Part shown: positions 23,297-34,140 of the stretch, piece by piece | Position numbering within the stretch: position 1 is the stretch's first letter | How the letters are laid out: each line of letters starts with the position of its first letter | Assembly (NCBI GenBank): GCA_014529385.2 | Contig: CM043962.1 | Location: 49,196,098-49,260,097, forward strand | DNA: 64,000 bases | Direction: 5' to 3' | DNA from: Adiantum capillus-veneris | Lineage: Eukaryota > Streptophyta > Polypodiopsida > Polypodiales > Pteridaceae | Made by a program: the position numbers and the translations under genes | Notes under the pieces: model-generated | Told to the model about the DNA's origin: nothing | The model's database searches: none | The model's input: only the letters and a program-made list of their open reading frames with translations

Positions 23297-24244
23297 TATG
23301 GGACTCCCCAAATGCCAAGCCTTGTTATCTTATTGTAGTGACATTGAGAACCATGAACCTAAATGACATACTGTGAGATGGAGTTGACTCAACTAGTGCA
23401 TGGAGGCTACGAGAGGTTGTCAGTCTCTCAAAAAACACACTCAATCCCTATCTACTCAAACACTCAACTACATGTCATGCAACAATTGCTAACTATGACA
23501 TTTCAACCAAGCAAATGAAGCCCAAATGAGATGAAACTTATAGGATGGATAGACAACATCTAAAGACACATACCCATGCCCTCAAATCCCCCTTTTGGCC
23601 ACTAGCCAAAATTGCGCTTATTATCTAAAGGGTAGATTTTTTATAATCGTTTTCAGCCCCAAATGCACCATAGAGCTAAGCAATGATGCCCAACACCCCT
23701 CCAATGCATAGAATGCAGTTTTGTTATATGTAAATCCTAAGTTATGAGTAGATTGAAAACACAATTTTATTGAAAGAAAAACATAATTTCTCAAAGAGCT
23801 TTCACCTATGAATGCGATGAAGTAGATGACACCTCAAACAAACACTTTACGAAGGAGTTATGAGCTAGAGAATATCACAAAAGAGTATACAATGCTTTGT
23901 AGAACAATCGTAATGCTTATTATCCAAAAAGACTCCTCTAGGTTTTATAAAAATTGGCTTTTATACCTTGGCCAAAGGTCTTGGGTTAAAAAATGATAAA
24001 CTCTCTAACTCTTTTGTAGCCTAAGATTTCAATGTTTCAATTTAGAAGCATTTAGTCCCACTTTGTCTTGTTCATAATCACAAATTAAAAGGTTTTCCTA
24101 ATGGCTTCAAAAAAAAAAAAAGGTATTCCTAATTCGAAGATTCCCTCAATAACAACAAAAATGATGCGCTAGTCTATAGCACATAGTAGAAATGGGCAAT
24201 GACGAAGCATGTAGATTTTCAATAGTATTAGTTGGGAAGGATTG

Positions 24245-24286
<42 letters not shown>

Positions 24287-24619
24287 ACTTTAAAGATAAG
24301 AAAATTCTAAGGGAAAAATAAAGGTGAAGATAACACCTCTTTATATAAACACAAAAGGTCTTTTGACTTTCTACCATATGTCTTTTGACTTTCCACCTTG
24401 ATCTGTCTTTTCATTTCCTAAACACACCCTTCATTTATGCACTTAATATGTTTTAAAAGAATTTTTGTTTTCTTGAGATTGAGGAGACCTAATCACATAA
24501 TTGTTTACAAATTAAGTCCAAAAAGCAAAGAGCTACAAGGCTATAGATGTCCAAATTGATTAAAAAAAAAGAGAGATTACACCATAGGCTATATTTATAT
24601 ATTTTGATGGTAGCTAACA
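23297..24619 (-). repeat. Element B 3' LTR, 1,323 bases, carrying an extra internal segment
   Basis: On the minus strand it starts TGTTAGCTACC at 24619 and ends near 23297. Long stretches match the plus-strand B LTR (for example 23310-23450 against 50590-50730). It is about 380 bases longer than that copy; the excess lies mostly in about 24110-24480 and includes a (GA)n tract at 24249-24283. It holds a minus-strand TATAAAAGCC promoter word at 23957-23966 that aligns with the TATA box of the other copy. Confidence 0.88.
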
Positions 24620-24634
24620 TTCCCCCCACCTCCT
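24620..24634 (-). promoter_or_regulatory. Element B polypurine tract
   Basis: On the minus strand GGAGGTGGGGGGAA directly precedes the LTR start. This shows that the LTR is a 3' LTR and that the interior extends to the right. Confidence 0.85.
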
Positions 24635-24689
24635 AGACTGGGCCATCTATGAAACAACTTTAGGGTACAGGCTAATGGTCCAGTTTGCG

Positions 24690-26060
24690 AGCTTTTTGTT
24701 TCTTCTTCAAGGCTTCCAAAGAATCATAGTACTCGATTTGAAGCTTCTTCTTGACTTTGGTCAAGGATTGTAAGACAATTGGAGCATTGAGCTCCATTAT
24801 GGTGTAGCCAACAAACCTAGCATGAAGAGCCTAGATTGGAATGTGAAGAACCCCGTGTAGAATGTCTCTTCAAAGGTCTACATGTAGTACGAGGGCAAGA
24901 ACATTACTCTGGCATAAATCCCATAGAGTACTTCCATTATGCAGTTGATCTAATAAATCATAGCAAAGCCCTTGGTTTTCCTCTAGACATTCTATCCATG
25001 GGGCATTTGTTTGATTTCCCTGGTGGAAGGTTTGGATGCATGTAATGAGCATTTTGGCTATCTTTAGAAACATAATGGAGGCAAGATTTGGAATCCTCTT
25101 AATGATTTCTATGGATTTTGATAATTTTTGAACATATAATCTTTAGAAGCTTTGCCCTTTGATGGACTCAGGTGTGGGTAGTTCAACCATGTTGGATGTT
25201 TCTTGAGAATGATTTGATGGCCGTCCCAACTGCGGACTCTTAGCATTGGGCACACAGTGGTCCCTTCTAATTTCTGGTGGAGCTTGAGTATAGAGGATTA
25301 AATACTTTGGATGCTTTTGTAACCAATACATTCTCCAAGCCGGGTGTTGATCTGCAGTATCTATGGCTTGATCTTTGACTAGTCGTTCTTTTACCTTGAG
25401 GATATCATATTTCACTAACGGATAAGGTAGAGACTGTTGGTGCCAGGTTTCTATGATTTGCTTGGAAGTAAGCTGGGCCACATTAGCTGAATGAAAAATC
25501 CTTTGCTCCCAAATCATGGCGTCCTTCCAAATATCTTCAATTTTGGTTTCTATATTCAACTTTAGAGCTCTTTCTGCTTCAGCTGGTGAAACTATCTATA
25601 GGCCCTATTTCCTCCTCAAGCTCTATTGTGGAGGATTCTGGTGGCACTCTCGTGGGATCAACCTCCTCTTCAAGCTGTAAGAACTCAAGTGCCTCAGTCT
25701 CGGTAGTGATTCTGGAAGATCTCCTTCAATTATTGTATGCTTGCCCTTTAACTGTTCCTGAGCTTCCACTAGGGCTACTTGTAAGTCAACCATCTATTCT
25801 TTGCAGACCTACTCCACAGGGTTCCAATTGATAGAATGATTGAAGGCCAAGCTTCCTATGGACCTCTTGGAGATTTGGAGCTTGAGCCTCATCATACATC
25901 TCCTTTGGCATCATCTGAAGCTCGACTACGTGGTTATTTACTATTCTGAACCTACAGTGGAATATGGCCACATGATTCTTGTTTAGGAGGTCTCCTACAA
26001 AGGTTTTTTTTGCCTCTCTATTTGACTCCTTTTCCAGCAAGTACTCTGGAATTTTGAGAA
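24690..26060 (-). pseudogene. Second ORF (C-terminal part) of element B, decayed
   Basis: The frame 25559-25143 is open for 138 codons and aligns residue by residue with element A's second ORF at about 41560-41970. Shared features include a W(K/E)..M.WE.R start, QSLPYPLVKYDILKVKERL against PSLPFPLMKFEVLKTKKRL, HPAWRMYWLQKHPKYLI against QPRWRKGWLNKYPAYLI, and E.PPEIR..  The homology continues through 25073-24870 (LLxCI segment) to a QTFEETFYTGFF-like end near 24850. Frameshifts separate these pieces. Upstream, 26040-25560 is a charged, coiled-coil-like part. The conserved tail in two diverged elements shows this ORF was under selection as protein. Its function is unknown. Confidence 0.82.
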
Positions 26061-26295
26061 ACCTCTGCTTTTGGGTCTTCTATTTTGGTGTAGAAGGTTG
26101 GTTCTACACTTTGATCCTAGAGTAAGCACACCATTCACTGGCATTAGGTGCATTTCAGAGAAAAAAATGTTTTGTTAAGCTAGATTTGAGATATAGTAGA
26201 TCAATCTCATAATTAAAGCCAAAAAATTACTAATTTGACCCATAAAAACAGTGTCCATGCATTAAAAAACTAATTTGGCAAAAAATTTACATCAT

Positions 26296-26319
26296 AGATA
26301 GTAAGTGCACTTATTATCT
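26296..26319. repeat. B-type palindrome
   Basis: AGATAGTAAGTG is followed by CACTTATTATCT, a 24-bp dyad with one mismatched pair. It is the same motif as in the leader of the other B copy (52449-52472). In this copy it lies upstream of the second ORF, as element A's palindromes do. Confidence 0.8.
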
Positions 26320-26324
26320 AGGGC

Positions 26325-26935
26325 ATGGTTTTGGCTGTGGAGAAGCTTGTGTTGAACTCACATGTGGATGCTGCAGAGGTAGAGTCAAAACCTTTTGCAA
26401 GTCAAGAGGACACAACAACCCCCAAGGTTCAGGAAGGTGGATTTTATATCAAGCACTACGATGAAAGGCTTTTTGACTTTGTAATATCTGCAGGAGTTTT
26501 GATGATAAATTTCATAAGGTATGTGGAATCTTTAATGCCACCTTCAATCTTGGCGATCTTGTAGCTCAACAGGCCAATTTATTAAAGCCTGAGAGAGAGA
26601 CGTTTGAGTTGGAGGTGCCAAAGATCAGGGTCATTCTTGATGACATGGTGGTTGTTCACTTTAGAGATTGTGATCCCAAAGTATGTTTGTATAGAAAGTA
26701 CAATCAATTTCCATTGTCATACAGACCCTTGTGGTGCCCTATGCACAAAAAGGGCTGCAAGCTTATCCAGGAGTCCTTTGGATTTCTTTTATATATGAAT
26801 ATACTATTTACTAGTCTTATAAAAGACCTTGATGAAATCATGGAGGAACAGGTGTCTCTGAAGATAGAAGTGATGAACATGCAATGGAAACCTCCAACAA
26901 ACCCAATGGAGTGCCTCAAACTATGTTTCTAGAAA
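26325..26935 (+). pseudogene. Unrecognised ORF remnant, two frames
   Basis: A frame open from 26325 to 26564 and another from about 26510 to 26932 look like one protein broken by a frameshift. The composition is globular, not repetitive: GIFNATFNLGDLVAQQANLL, ILDDMVVVHFRDCD and a Cys/His cluster WCPMHKKGC near 26735. I recognise no family. It runs opposite to the element B copy on its left. It could belong to an unidentified retroelement. Confidence 0.35.
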
Positions 26936-27123
26936 GCAAAAAACTATAAGGAGACACTCCCTTCTTATGAGGCCACTTTTCAAGCAATAATGAATAGTCT
27001 CTGAAGCCCTCAACAAGCAATGAAGAAGTAGAGGAATGGTATAAGCACCCAACACAGGGTTTGAGCTGCTTGATGGACCTATGAAAGGATGAACTATGGA
27101 TGCAAGATGAGACTTTCATTGTA

Positions 27124-27126
<3 letters not shown>

Positions 27127-27155
<29 letters not shown>
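27127..27155. repeat. Poly-C run, 29 bases
   Basis: Uninterrupted C on the plus strand. Frames crossing it give polyglycine and are not real. Confidence 0.95.
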
Positions 27156-27156
<1 letters not shown>

Positions 27157-27300
27157 TCCCCCAATGTCTCTCTCTGAATCTGACACTTAATTCTAGGTGC
27201 AGTCCTAGATTGCTCAGAAGGATGACTTTCTCTGTCGTCGGACTAGAGAATATGTGGAAGAGATGTAGCTCTTTCACAATATCTTGACATAATTTGTGAG

Positions 27301-27312
27301 GCACTGATACCA
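27301..27312 (-). other. Candidate primer-binding site (initiator tRNA-Met type)
   Basis: On the minus strand the sequence is TGGTATCAGTGC, identical to element C's primer site. An LTR would then lie to its right; a CAAACA end (TGTTTG on the minus strand) near 27671 is a possible LTR start, giving about 360 bases. No second LTR or coding part supports this, so it may be chance. Confidence 0.25.
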
Positions 27313-27689
27313 GTCTTTCACAATGGAATGTCTCTCGCAACATTTCCTTGAACTCGCTTCCTAGGTGGATCGATGCTACCAAAGAACGCGGAAAAATTTA
27401 TTCTTGTCATTTTTTTTCCCATAGAGTGTTTTGGATACAGTTGTGGGTATACAGGAGGCCGTGCCGCATATTACTACACTTACACAACAATGCACTATCC
27501 TTAGGAAAACAAGACCTGAATGAACTCTTAGAGTATGTCAAACACATGATGATAAGATACGAGGGCAATGTGCCAGAACATATATCAATAATCTCAACAA
27601 GTTTTGTGGTAAACATATTACCACCTATTTAATTTTCTCATAATTTATTGAAGTACATATTGTGTCAAACAATCAGCCTCTTGCTCTAG

Positions 27690-28760
27690 CTATGGTTCAC
27701 ATATTCCATTGTCCTCTCCACTTTCTTTGGCCTTCTTGCGAGCATTGGAATTGTACAAATACTCAAACCGATTAATTTTTCTTTGTTGTAATTTTTTAAT
27801 TGCCTTTGTTGTTGTTGAAGATGCTAATACTTTCTTTTGATGCATACGGTGAAGGATTCTATGATAGAACCATTGGAAAAGCTCTTTCAAACTATTTGCC
27901 TTGTCTCAAGAGCCACCGTGCTGAGTGTCTTTGAAGTAGGCATTCCTTGACATGTAATGAGACTTTTCTAAGCCATGTGTATTCAATATGCTTCACTTAC
28001 ATAGAGGCGAGTATTGAGGATCCAAGTCAATGTGTAGATGATATTTAGGATGTTTGGTGAGGAGATTTGAGGGTGTGGAGGATAGGGCCATTAGTGCTTA
28101 ATGCAAGGAAGATGAAAAATCCATTACTGCTCAGTGCAAGAGGGCCATTAGTGCTAAGTGCAAGGAAAACAAGAAGCCACTACTCGTCCACTACTGCATA
28201 TTGCAAGAAATGTTGAATCTCCCTCCAAGATAACGAGGTGCATTAAATGTAACTAAAGAGAGACATTCCCTCAATCATCACAGCCGTTATGACTTTGTTG
28301 AGAGAATCTACTTGGAAGTACAATTTTTCAATGGTTGAATGAGGACACCGTTTCTTTTACCACACCTATTGTCTAGAGAAAGAAGGCCAAAAATTCTTTT
28401 TTCTTAGAAGGCCCTCCAAATGACCTCCAAAATTTCCTGATGGTAAAATATACTGGACATTTTCATCATATTCGGGCTTGTAATAATACTTGTATATTTC
28501 ATGATCTGTCCATTTTTCCTCAATGGCACACCGCTTTGATGGTCTAGGTTGTCCCATAAGTTTCCCTTGTGGTGTACCCTGTCTCGGCCTTCACATTGGA
28601 ATCCTTTGCATGTTGCTCATGATACCATTCATGTGTTTATGCATGTATTTGACATCATTTATAGGAGCTACCACAATTGGTCCTACCTGTTCTGGCACAA
28701 TCAATGTGGTACGCTCGCTCTGGGTGTCCTTAACAATACTCTCTCCATTGAATATTTCAC
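27690..28760 (-). pseudogene. Unrecognised decayed coding remnant, minus strand
   Basis: Short minus-strand frames (28557-28366 and 27890-27690), with related reading upstream to about 28720, have ordinary protein-like composition (for example KRCAIEEKWTDHEIYKYYYKPEYDENV). Stops separate the pieces. I cannot assign a family. A decayed transposon gene is the simplest reading. Confidence 0.3.
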
Positions 28761-29409
28761 AATCATCCTATTGCATCCAAACTACATGCTTCCCAAGTTG
28801 TATGCTTCTTGCTATATAGAATGGCATGCAACCCTCTATTAAGTAATCCTATTAGGAATAATGAGACAAGTACTTTTTTGGTTGGAATTTCCAACTCCGA
28901 ACATTTGTCAATGTATTGATTCATTCGACTCACATAGTCTCTTACATTTCTCTGTGTTTTTGTTTAAAGATGTAGATTTGTGCTACCGTGATGTGTTTAA
29001 TTTCCATTTTGGAACAAGCAGCAAAGGGGCTTGTGTATTAGTGCTCCTATCTTTATGAGTACAACTTTTCAACACCTTTGGACATAGATCCTACATAGTT
29101 TGGACATCTATGATACCTTTTGCTACATCTTCAACGAGAATGTTTTTGATGACTATGATCATTCCAACAAGTGCATCAGATTTCCCTTACTCAAATACTT
29201 CTAGTAGTTATCCGCTTGCTATTTTTCCTCACACAATCTCTCGATCTTCCAACCCTCTCTGATGCTCTAATGCTCACATTGGATAAGTATGATACTTGAT
29301 CTACTTTATATGGTGGCACTTAAGCAATGAAAAAGTATGGTTAACATCATCAAAAATTCCATGCAGACCTACAACCTATCATTCCTATGGTTCATGGTAT
29401 GTCAACATC
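28760..29409. other. Unassigned flank of element A
   Basis: No gene or repeat was recognised up to the target duplication of element A. The sequence joined across A's insertion site gives no extended match that would identify what was interrupted. Confidence 0.4.
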
Positions 29410-29414
29410 TATCC
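29410..29414. other. Target-site duplication, left copy (TATCC)
   Basis: TATCC precedes the 5' LTR and is repeated at 43414-43418 directly after the 3' LTR. Confidence 0.95.
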
Positions 29415-29623
29415 TGTTGAGCCAGCAGAGGATCACACCCACATTTTTGCTCACACTCATCATTTTGTAACCATTGATTGTAATAAATGTCTTTCCGACA
29501 TTAATTTTGATTTGAGCCATTCATTAAGTAACGGGACTCAATTGAGTTTCGAGCTTGTAATCCCGAAGTAATTTCACTTGCTGATGTAATTAGTTAGAGA
29601 TGTTCTCACCTCCAAGGCTGAGG

Positions 29624-29630
29624 TATATAA
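29624..29630 (+). promoter_or_regulatory. Probable TATA box in element A 5' LTR
   Basis: TATATAA sits in GAGGTATATAAGCCAAAG. The same core occurs in the 3' LTR at 42633-42639 and, as AAGGTATAAAAGCCAA, in element B's LTR at 50047. This shared position in two diverged LTRs supports a promoter role. The GA tract begins about 75 bases downstream and would be in the transcript. Confidence 0.7.
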
Positions 29631-29699
29631 GCCAAAGTTTTTGTAACCTAGGGATTCAGATTATTAATCAAAGTGAGTTTTTGAGCGCCGTGACTGTGT

Positions 29700-29701
<2 letters not shown>

Positions 29702-29790
<89 letters not shown>
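29702..29790. repeat. (GA)n tract inside element A 5' LTR
   Basis: 89 bases of GA, located downstream of the TATA box and therefore probably transcribed as part of the R/U5 leader. Confidence 0.95.
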
Positions 29791-29792
<2 letters not shown>

Positions 29793-30418
29793 TTATCTAC
29801 TTACTACGCGAGCTACGGAGCCGCCATTGGAGAAGCGACACCGCCATTGTGTTAGCAACGGCGAGAGCTACGCACAGATACCAAGAGTGCGCGCTATCGG
29901 CTTCTATGTGTGGTAAGTTCCTACGAGCTTCGGTGTGAGTTTTCTTCCAACTCGTGTGTCGGAATTGAGCGTGCAGCATATCTATAGAACCACAACGAGT
30001 AGAGCTACACATTAGTACCATCGGGGTCAAGTTTCGGTCACTTGTATATTTCGGCATGTCTTCATACGCGTTTACCGCACGGAGTGGTTATAGGTTGAGT
30101 TTGCAGTTCAAGTCTTTAGGGTGTTGTTCTTACCTAGTGTATAGACTTCCCCTTGAGTTTGAGATCGATTCAATGATTCTAGATCTTGTTTCGTATAGCA
30201 TTCGTTCGTAGTACGGATTTCAGTCACTTGCGTATTTTAGAACTTAGATTTGATTTCCTTAGTAGTGATTGTCATTAGAAGGTCGAGTAGGTGATTTGAC
30301 ACCCACCTAGTTGTTTCCATGCGCCTGCGGGTCAAGCTCCGTCCTCGTCTGACAAATTCTGTTGTTGGTTGAGTTCTCGCTATTTAGCTTCCGCTAGCGG
30401 CGTAACCGCCTTAACATT

Positions 30419-30436
30419 TGGCGCCGTTGCCGGGGA
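30419..30436 (+). other. Element A primer-binding site (tRNA-Asp)
   Basis: TGGCGCCGTTGCCGGGGA begins two bases after the LTR. It is complementary to the 3' end of plant tRNA-Asp(GTC) including its CCA. This primer is typical of Athila-type elements and others in that part of the plant Ty3/gypsy tree. Confidence 0.93.
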
Positions 30437-31835
30437 CAAGAGCCCTAAGTAGGTGACCTTAGACTAATCCTACGAGGTGAGTCGTATAAACTACTTTGTA
30501 TACTTTAGTTAGAAAAGATCTAGGAGTGGTGGACTCCGAAGATCTCGAGAGATACTAGGAAGTGGGGTATTCTTGGGTCTTCCGTGTTGACAGTATTTTT
30601 AGTTTAGCTTAGATTTGTTTGTTGTTTTGTTGGTGTTGAGTAGTTGTTGATAGAAGAAGAATTTGCTAGTCCGTGAGTGGCAGTGGATCTCTTTAAAATC
30701 ACAATTACCAAACCCATTTTATGATTAGGAATAGCTTAGGTAGGACTTCATTTGGTCCTGATCTAGATCTAGTAATCATTGGAGTATTTGCTTGATATGG
30801 TTGATTGCATGTTAGATCACTAAACCGTCGAGTTAGTAGTGAAACTTGCAATAAACAAAAGTCAGAGAAATTTTCTGTGTATCTGGGAGTTGCTGAGCAC
30901 TTGAGAAAGCTTTAGGAAGGATTCTGTGCCAAAAAACTGGAAATCTACAACTTTAGACATCATACGCGTATGATGTCTAAATGACCAAACAGAGAACAAA
31001 ACAGAAATTTTGACTTTACCAGAGTGTTCAAAAGGGGGGTTATACCCTAATTTCAACTTAAAACAAGAGCATTAACACTCAAAGAAACCCAAAAAGACAA
31101 GTCGGAGTCCAAGAAACGCAAAGAATAGGAAATTTTGGATTCAGATCTTGTTTTTACATTCAAACCTGACAAAAACACTTGAAACTCAATTATAAACATT
31201 GGAGAAGGCTTAAAACCAAGAATAGTCAAAATCTGGGACAAAAGACATCATACGCGTATAATGTCTTTTAGCACATCCACTGCTTATTTTTGATATCTGA
31301 CCTGACAAGATTGTTACAAACACTGTAGAAAGCATAAATATCAAGTCTTGACCCAAATTGATGAAAAAGACATCATACGCGTATGATGTCTTTGACCTAA
31401 TTTTGGACATATTTTGATACTTTGCCAACACAGATCCATTGTAATAGCTGTCTAGAGGTTATATTTCAAGTTTCATCCCATTTGGATCACAATTGACCCA
31501 AAACAAGTCAAAAGCGGAAAATTGCCAAGAAAAGCCTAAATTAGCCATAACTTGCTCAAACAGAGTTCAAACTGAATTTTGTGAGTGGACAGAGCATAAG
31601 GGGGCTACTGAGAGTGAGCATAACCAAAATAGTCCAAATCTGTGAAAAAAGACATCATACGCGTATAATGTCTTTTTCAGCATAACTGCAACAAAATTCT
31701 CACTTGATGAAACAGAAGTTGTCCAACACAAGATTAAACAATTGACCAAGTATCAATCAGTTTGGATCAATTCTGACCACAAAAACTTGGGAAAACAAAT
31801 TGCCGAGACGGAAAAGTTAAAGTCCTTTAGGGGAA
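30437..31835 (+). other. Element A untranslated leader with four palindromes
   Basis: 1.4 kb without a credible ORF. Four copies of the A palindrome lie at 30953-30980, 31240-31269, 31366-31393 and 31647-31676. Sequence around them is loosely repeated and resembles the intergenic region at 37.9-38.9 kb (for example CCAAAAAGAC..GCAAAG). Confidence 0.85.
30953..31676. repeat. A-type palindromes, leader cluster (four copies)
   Basis: Each is AGACATCATACG followed by its reverse complement CGTATGATGTCT, usually extended by A/T on both sides to 28-30 bp. Copies at 30953-30980 and 31366-31393 are perfect. Those at 31240-31269 and 31647-31676 share the same single change (TATAATG). Centre-to-centre spacings are about 288, 125 and 282 bases. 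Confidence 0.95.
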
Positions 31836-31838
31836 TTG

Positions 31839-32183
31839 ATGAATTTGAGATTGGGCAGGAATCTCCAGAATAACCAACCAAAACAAGGGGAACAAGCAAG
31901 TGTCATATCAACCGAGGGAAGTGTAAACCAAAGTTGGGTGCAACCATTAGAGCCGATCTTTGAAGGAAGTGTTTCTGATACTTCCTCGGAGAGATCTTAC
32001 GAGATTTTCACCGAACACTTGGAACACTTGAACCTGAACAACAGAGAAAATATGGCAGCAGGACCATCAAACCCTTCTGCCAAGATCTACAAAGATGGAA
32101 TGGACCGCTATTGTGTAAAGATAGAAGATAGACCTAGTGAGTTCAAGGACTTAGTGCCTGTGAGCTATAGCGGAGATAGATAA
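31839..32183 (+). CDS. gag: gag N-terminal fragment of element A
   Basis: 114 codons from ATG 31839 to TAA 32181. The stretch AKIYKDGMDRYCVKIEDRPSEFKD (residues about 81-104) aligns with AQIYLDPSEEYVVKVNDQTIEFEE in the gag region of element B at 53062-53130, which identifies it as the gag N-terminus. In B the capsid core follows about 750 bases later. In A it is absent, and reverse transcriptase begins at about 32164 in another frame, overlapping the last codons of this ORF. The capsid, nucleocapsid and usual protease positions are therefore deleted. Gag normally builds the particle, and this remnant would not suffice. Confidence 0.72.
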   Translation: MNLRLGRNLQNNQPKQGEQASVISTEGSVNQSWVQPLEPIFEGSVSDTSSERSYEIFTEHLEHLNLNNRENMAAGPSNPSAKIYKDGMDRYCVKIEDRPSEFKDLVPVSYSGDR

Positions 32184-33399
32184 GCTAATGGAAGCTGAAT
32201 TCATATACGAAATTGAACACACCGATTGGGTATCTCTGATTGTGGTGGTACCCAAGAAGAACGGAAAACTCCGAGTGTGTGTCAACTTAAAGAAAGTGAA
32301 TGCTGCAACAATCAAGGACAATTATCCCCTGCCGATAACTGATCATGTTCTAGAGCGTGTATCAGGGAAAACAGCATACTCCTTTCTTGATGGTTTTTCA
32401 GGATATAACCAGCTAGCCATAGCACCGGAAGATCAACATAAAACAGCTTTTGCAACGGAGTGGGGAATTTATGCTTATCGGGTTATGCCTTTTGGTCTAA
32501 CCAATGCTCCCGCAACCTTCCAGAGGCTGATGACGCATGCTTTCAAAGAATACTTAAGGTTGTTTCTAGAAATATACATGGATGACTTATGTGTACATTC
32601 TCTTCTGAGAGATGAGCATCTAGAACACCTAAGAAAAGTATTTGAGAAATGTAGGACATATCACATTTGTCTCAATCCTGAGAAATGTGTGTTTATGGTC
32701 CGACAGGGCAGAATTCTGGGACATATTGTCTCACAAAACGGAATATCCACGGATTTAGAGAAGATAAAAGTTATAGTGGATATGCCTAGACCAACCAATG
32801 CGAAACAAGTACAGAGCTTTATGGGACATTGCGGATATTATAGACGATTCATTTACATGTACGCTATAATAGGCCAACCACTTTACAGGCTAATAGTGAA
32901 CTTTGAATGGACAGAGGAGTGTGAGGAATCATTCAAGAAATTGAAAGAGGCACTCATTACTGCTCCAGTCTGGAAATCACCAGATTGGGAGAAGATATTC
33001 CATGTGCATATAGATGCTTCGGCATATGCAATAGGATGCATTCTGGCTCAGCCAGAAGAAGGAAACATGGATTTTCCTATCTGTTACGCCAGTCGACAGC
33101 TCAACAATGCAGAGAAGAATTACACCACAACAGAGCGAGAGGGATTAGGAATGATATATGCTGTGAAGAAATTTCGGCATTATCTTCTAGCCAACAAGTT
33201 TGTGTTTTTTACGGATCACCAAGCCTTGCTCTACCTAGTGAATAAACCATGCAATACCGGGAGAATAGTGAGATGGTTCATTATCTTACTGGAATTCGAC
33301 TTCACGGTAGTAGTAAAGAAAGGAAAAACACATCTTAGAGCTGATCATCTTTCGCGATTGACGAATGGAGAAGACCCTATAGGAGTAGATGACGACATG

Positions 33400-34140
33400 C
33401 CAGACGCGTACTTGTTCAACATAGAAATGATACCAAAGTGGTCTCAAAATGTCGTTAGCCTATTAACCTATGGAGGAGAGTTTGATAGAAGAGAATACAA
33501 CCAGAAACATATTGCTATTCAGCAATCCAAGAATCTTCAATTGGTTGCAGGAAGGTTGTATCAATTGGGAAATGATCATGTTTTACGACTATGCATCAAT
33601 CTTGAGGAATATAATATATATCTGCGCGAAGCACATGTTCAGGAATGTGCATTTCATTGTTCAAGAAGGAACACATATAGGAATTTGTTACAATTGGGAG
33701 TCTATTGGCCAGGAATGAAAGAAAGCGTACATGAATATGTCACTGTATGTATTGTATGTTCATCAAAACCGCCACCAGAGTATTCGACATTATATCAGAT
33801 AATGATCGCTCCGGAATGGAGTCAGTATATTGTTGAATATCTCACAAATAGAACTTTCCCAGAAGGAACGTCAAAAGCTCGTCAGAAATCTGTAAAGACA
33901 GAAGCTAGAGATTACGCTTTAATAGGAGATCAACTCTATAAGAGAGGTAAAGACAACCATCTTAGGATTTGCGCATCAGAGTCTGAGTATGTGATAATCC
34001 TGGAGCAAGCTCATGGAGGAGTAGGTGGAGGCCATTTCTCAGGTGATAAGACAACAAAACTTGTCTTAGCTGCAGGAATATGGTGGCCAACATTACATAT
34101 GGACGCTGAGGAATACGTTAAACGGTGTGATGACTGTCAG
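33400..34140 (+). other. Tandemly duplicated integrase H2C2 zinc-finger module
   Basis: Two consecutive modules each carry a W-S-Q start, a (G/D)xLYxxGxDxxLRxC segment, H-x6-H and C-x2-C. Equivalent residues are exactly 126 positions apart at every landmark: Trp418/544, His483/609, Cys521/647 and Cys524/650. All metal-binding residues are present in both. Sequence identity between the modules is low, so the duplication is old and both copies have diverged while keeping the fold residues. Confidence 0.85.

Larger units (their letters stand above)
23297..26330 (-). mobile_element. Element B, minus-strand copy: 3' LTR and end of the second ORF
   Basis: The LTR (23297-24619), its polypurine tract, and a decayed C-terminal part of the large second ORF can be recognised. 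The LTR is homologous to 49799-50742 on the plus strand, which has a primer site after it and therefore defines orientation. The coding part is homologous to the end of element A's second ORF. No pol and no 5' LTR of this copy are found to the right, so the copy is truncated. The 26330 limit is approximate and rests on a B-type palindrome at 26296. Confidence 0.82.
29415..30416 (+). repeat. Element A 5' LTR
   Basis: 1,002 bases, TGTTGAGCC...CCTTAACA. It differs from the 3' LTR in GA-tract length (89 against 77, which accounts for the whole length difference) and at about 11 substitutions, 7 of them transitions. Its promoter core is described separately. Confidence 0.97.

Noticed and set aside
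29380-29410. Copia primer site (TGGTATGTCAAC) interrupted by element A
   Set aside because: Only about half the positions match and no LTR end precedes it, so chance is likely.
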